Shown here in pieces: positions 32,227 to 40,409 of a DNA stretch of 64,000 bases. This DNA is from Desulfuromonadaceae bacterium. Lineage in GTDB: Bacteria; Desulfobacterota; Desulfuromonadia; Geobacterales; Pseudopelobacteraceae. The DNA lies in NCBI GenBank assembly GCA_028687585.1, contig JAQTZV010000007.1, positions 153,882 through 217,881 on the forward strand. Reading direction: 5' to 3'. The notes beneath the pieces are model-generated. The model had not been told where the DNA came from. It ran no database searches and saw only the letters and a list, made by a program, of their open reading frames with translations. A program made the position numbers and the translations under genes. Position 1 is the first letter of the stretch, and every line of letters starts with the position of its first letter.

Positions 32227-32598
32227 AAATTAGGTCATTTGCGGCCGGGTAAGTGGCGAAGTCCACTCGCCTCAGACTGCTTCAGCCATAATAAATAAAG
32301 GCTCAGTTCCCGTGTGCAAGCAGAGCGAAGGCCGAGTCTCCGGATGCATACTCCCTCCGGAAATACACAGAGAGTACTTACCGCCATGCAACTGTTGACA
32401 ACCTCCACATCTCGTTTGAATTTACGCTGCAATTTTCCCCATCCCAATTCTTGTCGGCCGACCGTATTTCGATAAAACAGTTGTTAATACGGGTTATTAC
32501 AGTCATGGCCTGCTTATTGCTTTTTGTATGTCCAAGTATCATATTATGAACATAAAACACAGCATACAAATCGACAAATTCCTGAAAGGATCGCAGAC
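32227..32598. promoter_or_regulatory. Divergent MFS/IclR intergenic region with palindrome
   Basis: No gene is seen. TCATA-T-TATGA (32539-32549) is a perfect 11-bp palindrome 50 bp before the IclR-type start and could be its operator. No other clear signal is visible. Confidence 0.4.
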
Positions 32599-33459
32599 AT
32601 GACCAATTACAATATCCTGGCGGTTTCACGCGCCCTCGATCTGCTTGAACAGTTCGTAGAAAACAATATGGAACTGGGAATAACGGATTTGAGCAACCGA
32701 CTCAACATTCAAAAAAACAATGTATTTCGTCTTGTCGCTACATTGAAAGATCGTGATTACATAGAAATAAACGACGTAACTGGAAAGTATCGACTGGGGT
32801 TGAAAACCCGGGTACTCGGTATGGCCGCCACCACCCAGACCAATCTCATAAACCATACTCGGCCTATACTGGACAAACTGAAAATGCTCTGCCACGAAAA
32901 CTGTTACTTATCGGTCAAGAAAGATTCTCACGTATATTATCTGGATGGTGTCGAATCGGATCTCCCGGTTCGGGCAGCCCACCGAATCGGCAGCAGACTG
33001 CCATTGCACTGCTCTGCCGCGGGCAAGGTTCACCTGGCCTTTTTGCGGCAGGAGGAAATGTTTCATCTGCTGCACGACTTGGAACTGAAACGTTTCACGC
33101 CGCACACAATTACCGATCCTGAAACGCTGCGTGCTGAACTGGACAGAATCGCACATCAGGGCTATGCCATAGAGGATCAGGAACATGACCTCGGGGTTAT
33201 GGAGATTGCCGCACCGATCATTGACTGTAACGGCTCTATGGTCGGATCGCTTTGCATATCAGGACCGGCAATTCGTTTAGCCGGAGGCCTTGTTGCAAAC
33301 GATTTGATCCGGTTGCTGCAGAGTGAGGCAGCACAGCTCTCTGTCAGTCTGGGACAAAGAGTAAGCCAGTCGGAAAGTTGCGACACTTTGCAGCATAGTC
33401 CGAAGAAGCTGCGAACAGCCAGAAAAGTGATCTGCAAAACTTCTGTAGCACTGCATTGA
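32599..33459 (+). CDS. IclR-family transcriptional regulator
   Basis: The 286-residue protein has an N-terminal winged helix (ALDLLEQFVENNMELGITDL, KNNVFRLVATL) and a C-terminal effector domain (LHCSAAGKVHLAFL, EDQEHDLGVMEIAAPI). The family senses small carboxylates or aromatics. It is divergent from the MFS gene and lies about 870 bp before the mycofactocin operon, so it may control either. The start with AAAGGATC is preferred; the longer frame has no ribosome site. Confidence 0.88.
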   Translation: MTNYNILAVSRALDLLEQFVENNMELGITDLSNRLNIQKNNVFRLVATLKDRDYIEINDVTGKYRLGLKTRVLGMAATTQTNLINHTRPILDKLKMLCHENCYLSVKKDSHVYYLDGVESDLPVRAAHRIGSRLPLHCSAAGKVHLAFLRQEEMFHLLHDLELKRFTPHTITDPETLRAELDRIAHQGYAIEDQEHDLGVMEIAAPIIDCNGSMVGSLCISGPAIRLAGGLVANDLIRLLQSEAAQLSVSLGQRVSQSESCDTLQHSPKKLRTARKVICKTSVALH

Positions 33460-33471
33460 TACATTTGTTGT

Positions 33472-33987
33472 CTAACGGTGTCCAGGGAACAAAAGTATTC
33501 CACCTGTCTCTGTAAAGTATCTTCTGATCAACAGATGATGCAGCGGAAAACCGAGGTCGATAGGTTCCAGGATCAGGTCAATCTCCTGCGTCTCCGACGA
33601 CGAGAACGGTTTCAGGCAACTTTTCGGCTGTTTTGCTGCCAGTCCGCTGATGACCAGAGTGTTGTCAAGTCCGTTTGAAACGTCGTAGAGCGTTATCTCG
33701 CCGGGAGAAACCGCTATGCCGGTCTCCTCAAGCAGTTCCCGCGCAGCCCCTTCCTGCCAGGTCTCGCCAATATCCAGGTAGCCTCCCGGCAGCACCAGTG
33801 TCCCTTTTTGCGGCTCGATATTGCGCCGGGCCACCACCAGGCCATTTCCCACAGGCACGAGCAGCACGACGACCGGTATGGGGTTCAGATAGCTTGAATT
33901 GCCGCAGTCCCGACAAGTCACCGGCCAGAGTTTCCCGACAGGGAATTTTGTGCCACAGTATGAACAGCAGGAGTTTTTTACGAACAT
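33472..33987 (-). CDS. Nudix hydrolase with zinc ribbon
   Basis: The 171-residue protein has an N-terminal ribbon (CCSYCG, CRDCG) and the Nudix box GETWQEGAARELLEETG. It lacks the SQPWPFP array of NudC, so a nucleotide sugar, ADP-ribose or similar diphosphate is a likelier substrate. The ATG at 33987 with GAGGTG upstream is chosen. It is divergent from mftA across a 347-bp regulatory region. It is convergent with the IclR-type gene. Confidence 0.8.
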   Translation of the reverse strand: MFVKNSCCSYCGTKFPVGKLWPVTCRDCGNSSYLNPIPVVVLLVPVGNGLVVARRNIEPQKGTLVLPGGYLDIGETWQEGAARELLEETGIAVSPGEITLYDVSNGLDNTLVISGLAAKQPKSCLKPFSSSETQEIDLILEPIDLGFPLHHLLIRRYFTETGGILLFPGHR

Positions 33988-34090
33988 GGAAATGCACCTC
34001 ATAACATTGATGAATAGACAAACTAACTACGCGGACTTCGTACCTATAACATAGAAGTATGGAGCGTACGCAAAACTAGATATGAAATAT

Positions 34091-34111
34091 AGTGTGGATA
34101 TTATCCACACT
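34091..34111. promoter_or_regulatory. Perfect 21-bp palindrome upstream of the mycofactocin operon
   Basis: AGTGTGGATA, a central T, then its exact complement. A further half-site TTCCACACA lies at 34120-34128. It is centred about 180 bp before the predicted sigma-54 start, the usual distance of an NtrC-type enhancer. It could equally be an operator for the divergent Nudix gene. Confidence 0.65.
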
Positions 34112-34134
34112 GCCGCCTATTTCCACACAATTTG

Positions 34135-34152
34135 AACGACAGGGGTGTCGTT
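34135..34152. repeat. Small perfect hairpin in the mft upstream region
   Basis: AACGACA-GGGG-TGTCGTT, 7-bp stem and 4-nt loop. There is no T tract, so it is not a classical terminator. It may be a further regulator site. Confidence 0.5.
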
Positions 34153-34252
34153 ACATTTCGTGGCATGTACCATTTCTCCCCACATCTCTGTATACAGGAA
34201 GGTTGCCTGTGTGTAACTAGCTGATAATAAGAGATATATCGGCACTGCGTTA

Positions 34253-34271
34253 GTTGGCATTGCCGTTGCAA
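34253..34271 (+). promoter_or_regulatory. Sigma-54 promoter of the mycofactocin operon
   Basis: GTTGGCATTGCCGTTGCAA has -24 GG at 34256-34257, -12 GC at 34268-34269, exact TTGGCA and TTGCA and 10 nt between. The start should lie near 34281, 54 nt before mftA. Confidence 0.85.
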
Positions 34272-34334
34272 TACGCCAATACATACCACAGTGCATCCTG
34301 AATCGATGCAACAAAAGAACGAAAGGAGAATATC

Positions 34335-34439
34335 ATGGAAGTAGAAAACCAAGAAGTAACATGCAGCGAAGAACCGCGTATCCTTGAGGAAATCCAGGTT
34401 GAAGAGCTCGCAATCGACGGCATCTGCGGGGTGTACTAA
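34335..34439 (+). CDS. mftA: Mycofactocin precursor peptide
   Basis: The 34-residue peptide is acidic with the diagnostic C-terminus IDGICGVY. In the known pathway MftC oxidatively decarboxylates the terminal Tyr and crosslinks it to Val, and the Val-Tyr unit becomes the redox cofactor mycofactocin. The body EEIQVEELAIDG is the usual recognition stretch for MftB. AAAGGAG stands 7 nt before the ATG. It is first in an operon driven by a sigma-54 promoter. An extra Cys at residue 10 is not essential in the family. Confidence 0.95.
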   Translation: MEVENQEVTCSEEPRILEEIQVEELAIDGICGVY

Positions 34440-34440
34440 G

Positions 34441-34689
34441 ATGGCTGCGGCAGGCATCAAGCTGCATCCGTCCTGCCGCGTGCGGCAAGAGGGGTTCGGT
34501 CTCCTGTTCTATGACTGCAAGGGACCGCGCCTTCTCTTCGCTGCTACTGGCACACTTCTTCCCGCCGACTACTTTGGAACCGTCCGTGCCAGGGATGAAT
34601 TCCCTGACGGTACTTCAGAATCCCAGAAGCCGGCCTTACAAAAATTCATCACTCAACTCCTCGAAAAAGGATTTCTCCGTGAGCAATAA
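34441..34689 (+). CDS. mftB: Mycofactocin peptide chaperone (PqqD-like)
   Basis: The 82-residue protein (KLHPSCRVRQEGFGLLFYDC, then LLFAATGTLL) has the PqqD/RRE fold signature of MftB, which binds MftA and presents it to MftC. It starts one base after the mftA stop and overlaps mftC by 11 nt, so the three are translationally coupled. It is somewhat shorter than actinobacterial MftB. Confidence 0.9.
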   Translation: MAAAGIKLHPSCRVRQEGFGLLFYDCKGPRLLFAATGTLLPADYFGTVRARDEFPDGTSESQKPALQKFITQLLEKGFLREQ

Positions 34690-35719
34690 ATACGTCGAAA
34701 TGGGAATGCGTTCCCCGGTAAATCTGACCTGGGAGGTCACGCTGGCGTGCAACCTTCGCTGTAATCACTGCCTCTCGTCATCCGGAGAAAAGGCTTGTAA
34801 CGAACTCTCCACCGCCGAGGCGCTTGATCTTGTGGAGCAACTGCACACCGCAGGCGTTTTTCAGGTAAATTTTGGCGGCGGCGAACCGTTTATCCGTCCC
34901 GACTTTGAAGAGATTCTGGCTGCCTGCCATGCCAGGGGGATCATGACCTGTATCTCCACTAACGGCACCCTTCTTACTCCTGAACTGGTTGCGCGACTGG
35001 CATCAAGCCCGTTGGTGGCTATTCAGGTGAGCCTTGACGGCGCCCGGCGGGAAACCTGCGATGCCGTGCGCGGTGACGGCGTCTTTGACGCAGCCATTGC
35101 TGCGGTCAAGCTGCTGGCTGCCACGAAAATTCCGGCCAGTATCAATACGGTCCTCACCACCCACAATGCCAGCGAAATTCCGGCCATGCACGACCTGGCC
35201 CGTTCTCTGGGAGTTTCTCTGCGGGTCAGCCGCTTCCGTCCCTCCGGTCGCGGAGCGGATAACTGGGAATCGCTCCGGCCGACCCCGACACAACTGATCG
35301 ATTTTTCCGACTGGCTTGCGAAAAGCGGTGATGTTCGTACCGGCGACAGTTTTTTCTCACTGACAACACAGGAGCGCCAGGGGCTGGGTCTCAATCTCTG
35401 CGGCGCGGCCAAGCTGACCTGCTGCGTAAGCCCTACCGGCCATATGTATCCCTGCGCTTTTCTCCAGAGCGACCGCTTTGAAGCGGGCGATCTCCGTGCC
35501 AGCAGCTTTCAGGAGATCTGGGATACCTCGGAAATTTATGCATCATTTCGTAACCTGCGCATCCATTCCTGCGAGGAGTGCACCCGCTTCGATCAGTGCC
35601 ATGGAGGCTGTCCCGCGGTTGCCTGGCATCTTAAAAACGATATCAACGGTGGTGATCCGGAATGCCTGGAGCGCTGTGTGACATCGATTGCCGACAATCG
35701 GCTGGCGGAAGCCGCATAA
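34679..35719 (+). CDS. mftC: Mycofactocin radical SAM maturase
   Basis: The 346-residue enzyme starts at the GTG at 34679 (AAGGA upstream), inside the end of mftB. The radical SAM cluster is Cys24, Cys28 and Cys31 (ACNLRCNHC), with FGGGEPF near 63. The SPASM domain has CCVSPTGHMYPC, then CEECTRFDQCHGGC and a last CLERC, giving two auxiliary clusters. It decarboxylates and crosslinks the C-terminal Val-Tyr of MftA. The longer frame that begins within mftB is not needed. The match to MftC is strong from length, motifs and neighbours. Confidence 0.93.
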   Translation: MSNKYVEMGMRSPVNLTWEVTLACNLRCNHCLSSSGEKACNELSTAEALDLVEQLHTAGVFQVNFGGGEPFIRPDFEEILAACHARGIMTCISTNGTLLTPELVARLASSPLVAIQVSLDGARRETCDAVRGDGVFDAAIAAVKLLAATKIPASINTVLTTHNASEIPAMHDLARSLGVSLRVSRFRPSGRGADNWESLRPTPTQLIDFSDWLAKSGDVRTGDSFFSLTTQERQGLGLNLCGAAKLTCCVSPTGHMYPCAFLQSDRFEAGDLRASSFQEIWDTSEIYASFRNLRIHSCEECTRFDQCHGGCPAVAWHLKNDINGGDPECLERCVTSIADNRLAEAA

Positions 35720-35724
35720 AAAAT

Positions 35725-35752
35725 GTAGGGGCGCCGCTTGCTGCGCCCTTAC
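35725..35752. repeat. Intercistronic hairpin between mftC and the OYE gene
   Basis: GTAGGGGCGC pairs with GCGCCCTTAC across an 8-nt loop. There is no T run, so it is more likely an mRNA-stabilising or dispersed hairpin than a terminator. It may set lower expression of downstream genes. Confidence 0.55.
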
Positions 35753-35782
35753 AATCAATAATCCCTTGAGGAGCCATACATC

Positions 35783-37744
35783 ATGATGTTTCCGAATCTG
35801 TTCTCACCCCTCAAAATAGGCACTACCGAGGTGAAAAACCGCATCTCCTTCCAGCCGCATCTTACCAATCTGGCCATAAGCAATCTCCCCAGCGAACGCC
35901 AGATGTACTACTGGGGCGAGCGGGCCAAGGGGGGGGCAGGTCTGGTCATCACCGAGGAACTGACGGTTCATCCGACTGACATGGCGTACGAAAAGCTGAT
36001 CGACGTCTACCATGCGGAAGTAATTCCCGGCTTCAAGAAGATTACCGACTACGTGCACCAGTACGACTCCAAAATCTTCGCCCAGCTGAACCACAACGGT
36101 CAGCAGGGTGACGGCAGCCTCTCCCGTCTGCCGATCTGGGCCCCGTCGCCGATTCCGGACGTCCTGTTTCGGGAGATCCCGAAGGCGATGGAACCGGAGG
36201 ACATCGAGGAAGTGGCCCGTTATTTTGCCAAGAGCGCCATCCATGTTCGTGAAGGGGGCTTCGACGGGGTAGAAATCCAGTTCGGTCACTCCAGTCTGGC
36301 GCGTCAGTTTCTCTCTCCACTTACCAACTTCCGTAGTGACGAATACGGCGGGAGCCTGGAAAACCGGATGCGGGCGCCACTCAAATTCATCTCTGCGGTG
36401 AGAAAGGCGGTCGGCAACGACTTCACCCTCGGCATCCGCATGTGCGCCGACGAGATGATTCCGGGCGGACTCGACCTGGCCCAGGTGCAGGAAATCTGTG
36501 CCCTCTTCGAGGCATCCGGGCTGATCGATTTCATGGATCTTTCCATTGCCACATTCTACAACCTCTATCTTGTGGAAGGCTCGATGCATTCTCCGCTCGG
36601 CTACACCATCCCGCTGGCCGCCGGAATTCGCGAAAAAATCAAGTTGCCGGTATTCTGTACCGGCAGAATCAACGACCCGGTCATGGCCGAAAAGGTGCTG
36701 GCCGCCGGCCAGGCTGACATGATCGGCATGTGCCGTGCCCTGATCTGTGACCCGTTCCTCCCCAAGAAGGCGCAGGAAGGCCGGGTGGACGACATCCGCT
36801 ACTGCATCGCCTGTAACCAGGGCTGCATCGGCCGGATCGGCATGAACAAATCCCTTGGCTGCGTCCAGAACCCGGCAGTGGGTCGGGAAAAGGAGTGGGG
36901 CGAAGGGACCCTGGAAAAAGCCAGTGTAAAGAAGAACGTTACTATCGTCGGCGGTGGACCGGCCGGCATGTGGGCGGCCAAGATGGCCGGCAGGCGCGGC
37001 CACACGGTCACCCTCATCGACCGGAACGAGGCTCTTGGCGGGCAGGTTATCACCGCCATGAAGGGTGTCGGGCGCGACGAATTCGGCGTCATCATCAGAA
37101 ACGAGAAGAGTCAGGTGGAGAAGGCCGGGGTGACCGTAAAACTCGGCGTTGAGGCGTCAAAGGAACAGCTCCTGGCCGAGAAGCCGGATGTGTTGATCGT
37201 GGCCACCGGCAGCGTTCCCAAGAAGCACCCGGTAGGCGGCGCCGACGGTCCGGCGATATTTAATGTCGTGCAGGTGCTGAACGGTGAGGCCGAGCTGGGC
37301 GAGAGAGTCTGTCTGATCGACTACGACGGGCACCAGCGTGCTACCGCCACTGCCGAGTTCATTGCCAACCAGGGGAAAAAGGTCGACATGATCACCTCCA
37401 GCCTCTTCATCTGTGCAGAGCTGGGACCAACCCAGGATCTTTATTCATCACGTCAGCGGCTGCTGCAGAAGGGGGTCACCTTTACCCCCGACATCGCCGT
37501 GATGGAGGTTGGCGGCGAAGCAGGAGCCAAGACCGTCAAGGGGTTCAATGTCTACTCCAATGTCTGGTTCGACTGGGGTCCCTATGACTCCCTCGTTCTG
37601 GTTATGGGACAGCAGGTTGACGACGACCTGTACATGAGCTTGAAGGGTACGGTGCCGGAGTTGTACCGGATCGGCGACTGTGTTTCCCCCCGTAAGGTCG
37701 ATATGGCTATCTGGGAAGGGCACAAACTCGGGAGGGAGATCTGA
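35783..37744 (+). CDS. Mycofactocin-system FadH/OYE-family oxidoreductase
   Basis: The 653-residue flavoenzyme has an N-terminal old-yellow-enzyme barrel with FMN, a 4Fe-4S site (Cys341, Cys344, Cys348, Cys360 in CIACNQGC and GCVQNP) and a C-terminal FAD/NAD(P) part beginning VTIVGGGPAGMWAA. The layout is that of 2,4-dienoyl-CoA reductase and trimethylamine dehydrogenase. OYE/FadH proteins occur as accessory genes of mycofactocin loci. Trimethylamine dehydrogenase passes electrons to ETF, and here etfA follows with a TGATG overlap, so it may oxidise mycofactocinol or a substrate and reduce the ETF. That coupling is inferred. Confidence 0.85.
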   Translation: MMFPNLFSPLKIGTTEVKNRISFQPHLTNLAISNLPSERQMYYWGERAKGGAGLVITEELTVHPTDMAYEKLIDVYHAEVIPGFKKITDYVHQYDSKIFAQLNHNGQQGDGSLSRLPIWAPSPIPDVLFREIPKAMEPEDIEEVARYFAKSAIHVREGGFDGVEIQFGHSSLARQFLSPLTNFRSDEYGGSLENRMRAPLKFISAVRKAVGNDFTLGIRMCADEMIPGGLDLAQVQEICALFEASGLIDFMDLSIATFYNLYLVEGSMHSPLGYTIPLAAGIREKIKLPVFCTGRINDPVMAEKVLAAGQADMIGMCRALICDPFLPKKAQEGRVDDIRYCIACNQGCIGRIGMNKSLGCVQNPAVGREKEWGEGTLEKASVKKNVTIVGGGPAGMWAAKMAGRRGHTVTLIDRNEALGGQVITAMKGVGRDEFGVIIRNEKSQVEKAGVTVKLGVEASKEQLLAEKPDVLIVATGSVPKKHPVGGADGPAIFNVVQVLNGEAELGERVCLIDYDGHQRATATAEFIANQGKKVDMITSSLFICAELGPTQDLYSSRQRLLQKGVTFTPDIAVMEVGGEAGAKTVKGFNVYSNVWFDWGPYDSLVLVMGQQVDDDLYMSLKGTVPELYRIGDCVSPRKVDMAIWEGHKLGREI

Positions 37745-38748
37745 TGGGCGCGAGCGGCAAAATCCTTGTTTTTGTCGATCTTCCCGACCGGGAACTCGAT
37801 GAAACCGGCAGGGGAATGCTCTCCTACGCTGCACGCCTGGCCGGGACCCTTGGCAGTTCGTGGAGCGCGGCGGTAGCTGTTATGCCCGACAGGGGGCAGC
37901 TTGCCGTTTTCGGCGCCTACGGCACTCCGGCGGTTGTCTGTATAGAAGGCGGAGCAGCACTGCTCGATACGCCGACACTGCTGGGAAAACATCTTGCCCA
38001 ACTGGCTCGGGACGAGTCGGCGACCGTGGTGCTCCTTCCGCATAATGACCTCGGCGCAACCATGGCGCCCATCGTGGCCCATGCGCTTGATGGCGCGATT
38101 ATGACCGAACTGGTTGCCGTCCGGAAGGGCGCGGATGGCGTACGACTCTCCCGCAAGACGCTCGGTGTTCGTATTGCAGAAACCAGGGTGTGGGACAGCT
38201 CCCGTCCATTGATCGCAACGGTCCCGCTGCGCACACTGAGTCAGGTAATCATGGCTACCGTTCGTCCGAGTTCACCATCTCTGGTTGCATGGTGTCCTGC
38301 TGCTCCTATCTCGGCCGCGATGGCAACGATTATCAGCCGGATTCCTCCCGACCCCCAGACGGTAGACCTGACCGAAGCGGATGTGATTTTCAGTGCCGGC
38401 AAGGGGTGCGACCCGACCACTTTTGAGCAGCTCAAAGAACTGTGCAGAGAGCTGAACGTTTCCTTCGGCGTTACCCGCCCGGTGTACGATCTCGGCTGGA
38501 CCGGTTTCGAGCGGATGGTCGGTCAGACCGGACGCACAGTGACCCCCCGTCTGTATGTGGCTCTGGGGATCTCCGGTTCCATGCATCATATCGGCGGCAT
38601 CAAGGATTCCCGACGGATCATTGCGGTCAACAGTGATGCCAAGGCCCCGATCTTTCCGAACGTTGATGAAGGATTTGTCGGTGACTTGAAGGAGCTGCTG
38701 CCGCGCCTACTGAAACAGGTTAAAGCCGGAACGGGAGGTGCGCCATGA
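37744..38748 (+). CDS. etfA: Electron transfer flavoprotein alpha subunit
   Basis: The 334-residue protein has the alpha-subunit FAD domain near the C-terminus (GQTGRTVTPRLYVALGISGS, then KDSRRIIAVNSDAKAPIF). It accepts electrons from a dehydrogenase and passes them on together with EtfB. The partner beta gene lies at 40410, beyond fixC and fixX, an order that keeps the whole ETF/ETF-quinone oxidoreductase set in one transcript. It overlaps its neighbours on both sides. FixB naming is equally valid. Confidence 0.92.
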   Translation: MGASGKILVFVDLPDRELDETGRGMLSYAARLAGTLGSSWSAAVAVMPDRGQLAVFGAYGTPAVVCIEGGAALLDTPTLLGKHLAQLARDESATVVLLPHNDLGATMAPIVAHALDGAIMTELVAVRKGADGVRLSRKTLGVRIAETRVWDSSRPLIATVPLRTLSQVIMATVRPSSPSLVAWCPAAPISAAMATIISRIPPDPQTVDLTEADVIFSAGKGCDPTTFEQLKELCRELNVSFGVTRPVYDLGWTGFERMVGQTGRTVTPRLYVALGISGSMHHIGGIKDSRRIIAVNSDAKAPIFPNVDEGFVGDLKELLPRLLKQVKAGTGGAP

Positions 38749-40043
38749 GTAAAACCTATCAGGCAATTGTGGTAGGCGCCGGTCCGGCCGGTTCATCCGC
38801 CGCCCTGATTATGGCTCGCGCCGGACTGGACGTGGCGCTGGTTGAACGGGGCACATTCCCGGGCGAAAAAAATATGTTCGGCGGGGTGCTGCACCGCCTG
38901 CCGGCTCTGGAGGAGATCTTCCCCGACTTCTGGGATCGTGCGGCTCTGGGGCGGCACATCATCAAAAAAGGTGTCACCTTCATGACCGGCGACTCCAGCT
39001 TCAGCACGGTCATCGAATCAGGCAACTTCGATAAAACGCCCTATAACGGCTACAGCATTTTCCGCCCCCGTTTCGACAACTGGCTGGCCCAGGAAGCGGT
39101 CAAGGCCGGGGCAACGCTCATCACTCGCGCTACGGTCGATGATCTGGTCTACAAGGATGGCAAGCTGGCCGGCGTTTCCATAGTCGGCCGCACCGGAGAA
39201 CTGTTGGCGCCGGTAGTGATTGCGGCCGACGGCGTACTTTCCTTTATCGCTAAAAAAGCCGGTCTCCGGCAGCCGACCTTCAACCCGGCTCAGATGGCGG
39301 TCGGGGTGAAAGCTCTTATTGATATGCCGCGTGAAATGATCGATGACCGCTTCGGTCTGGTGCGCGAGCAGGGATTTGCCAATGAATTTGTCGGCTGTAC
39401 CGCCGGTGTGCGTGGCGGCGGTTTCCTGTATACCAATTATGATTCTCTCTCCGTCGGTCTGGTGTTCCACCTGGCAAGCCTGCGGGTCAGCGGCAAAACC
39501 CCCTATGATCTCCTGAACGCCTTCATGGAGCAGCCGCAGCTGGCAAAAATGATCAGCGGCGGCAGACTCCAGGAATATTCGGCGCACCTGATTCCCGAGG
39601 GGGGCTATGAGATGATCCCCGAACTGGTTGGCGACGGCATTCTGGTCGCCGGCGATGCCGCCGCGCTCTGTAACGCCACCGGCCTCAATCTGGAAGGAAT
39701 CAATCTGGCCTCTCAATCCGGGGTACTCGCCGGCAAAGCGGTTATCGAAGCCCATCAGAACAAGAACTTCAGCAAGCAGGGTCTGTCCGTCTATAAAAAA
39801 CTCATGGATGAGAGCTACGTCATCAAGGACCTCAAGCTCTACCGCAAGGCACCGCACATGCTCCACAACGACCGCATCTACAATGAATACCCGGAACTTA
39901 TGTGCAGTTTCATGGAGTACATTTATCGTATTGACGGGGCACCAAAAGAAAATCTGACCAAGCTGTTCCTCAAATCGGCCAAAGAAAAAGTCGGCCTTGG
40001 CAATCTGCTGGCGGATGGTTTCAGCGCCTGGAGAGCACTATGA
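38745..40043 (+). CDS. fixC: FixC-type ETF-quinone oxidoreductase, FAD subunit
   Basis: The 432-residue flavoprotein has GAGPAGSSAA (9-18), CTAGVRGGGFLYTNYDSLSV and GDGILVAGDAAAL with NLEGINLA, the FAD and membrane-facing residues of ETF-QO/FixC. It passes electrons from reduced ETF to quinone with FixX. It overlaps etfA and fixX by ATGA. In this operon it gives mycofactocin-linked oxidation a route into the menaquinone pool, an inference from gene order. Confidence 0.92.
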   Translation: MSKTYQAIVVGAGPAGSSAALIMARAGLDVALVERGTFPGEKNMFGGVLHRLPALEEIFPDFWDRAALGRHIIKKGVTFMTGDSSFSTVIESGNFDKTPYNGYSIFRPRFDNWLAQEAVKAGATLITRATVDDLVYKDGKLAGVSIVGRTGELLAPVVIAADGVLSFIAKKAGLRQPTFNPAQMAVGVKALIDMPREMIDDRFGLVREQGFANEFVGCTAGVRGGGFLYTNYDSLSVGLVFHLASLRVSGKTPYDLLNAFMEQPQLAKMISGGRLQEYSAHLIPEGGYEMIPELVGDGILVAGDAAALCNATGLNLEGINLASQSGVLAGKAVIEAHQNKNFSKQGLSVYKKLMDESYVIKDLKLYRKAPHMLHNDRIYNEYPELMCSFMEYIYRIDGAPKENLTKLFLKSAKEKVGLGNLLADGFSAWRAL

Positions 40044-40318
40044 ATATTGAAGAAATTTTCGACCATACCAGCTTCACCATCGACCGGGATCCGCATATTG
40101 TGCTCGACTATGCCGTCTGCACCGGCTGCGATAACCGTGGCTGCGTTAACTCCTGCCCAGCCAAATGCTACACCTGGTCAGAAGAGGATCAGAAGATGAC
40201 TTTCGTCCATGACGGCTGCCTTGAGTGCGGCACCTGCTACGTTGTCTGTCATCGCAGCGCTTTTACCCGCTGGCGCTATCCCCGGGGAGGATTCGGGGTC
40301 GCGTACCGAATGACGTAA
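40040..40318 (+). CDS. fixX: FixX-type ferredoxin-like protein
   Basis: The 92-residue protein has Cys27, Cys30, Cys35, Cys39 and Cys43 (CTGCDNRGCVNSCPAKC) and CLECGTCYVVC, ending with the FixX signature RYPRGGFGVAYR. It is the Fe-S partner of FixC in ETF-quinone electron transfer. It overlaps fixC by ATGA. The first Cys group is richer than in most FixX and might hold a second cluster. Confidence 0.92.
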   Translation: MNIEEIFDHTSFTIDRDPHIVLDYAVCTGCDNRGCVNSCPAKCYTWSEEDQKMTFVHDGCLECGTCYVVCHRSAFTRWRYPRGGFGVAYRMT

Positions 40319-40325
40319 TATCAGG

Positions 40326-40394
40326 CTGATGACTGAAGGCTGAAGGTTTGAAATGTTTTTCTACCTTCGGTCTTCAGCCTTCGACCTTCAACCT
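40326..40394. repeat. Intercistronic inverted repeat between fixX and etfB
   Basis: GACTGAAGGCTGAAGGTT is mirrored by CTTCAGCCTTCGACCTTC with further AAGGT/ACCTT pairs. It is an imperfect long hairpin made of CTGAAGG-type words, probably a dispersed element tolerated within the operon. Confidence 0.55.
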
Positions 40395-40409
40395 TTTTTG
40401 GAGTTATCC

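Noticed and set aside
35804..37003. 399-codon open frame on the minus strand
   Set aside because: Antisense to the OYE-family gene, whose flavin and Fe-S residues are all in the sense frame.
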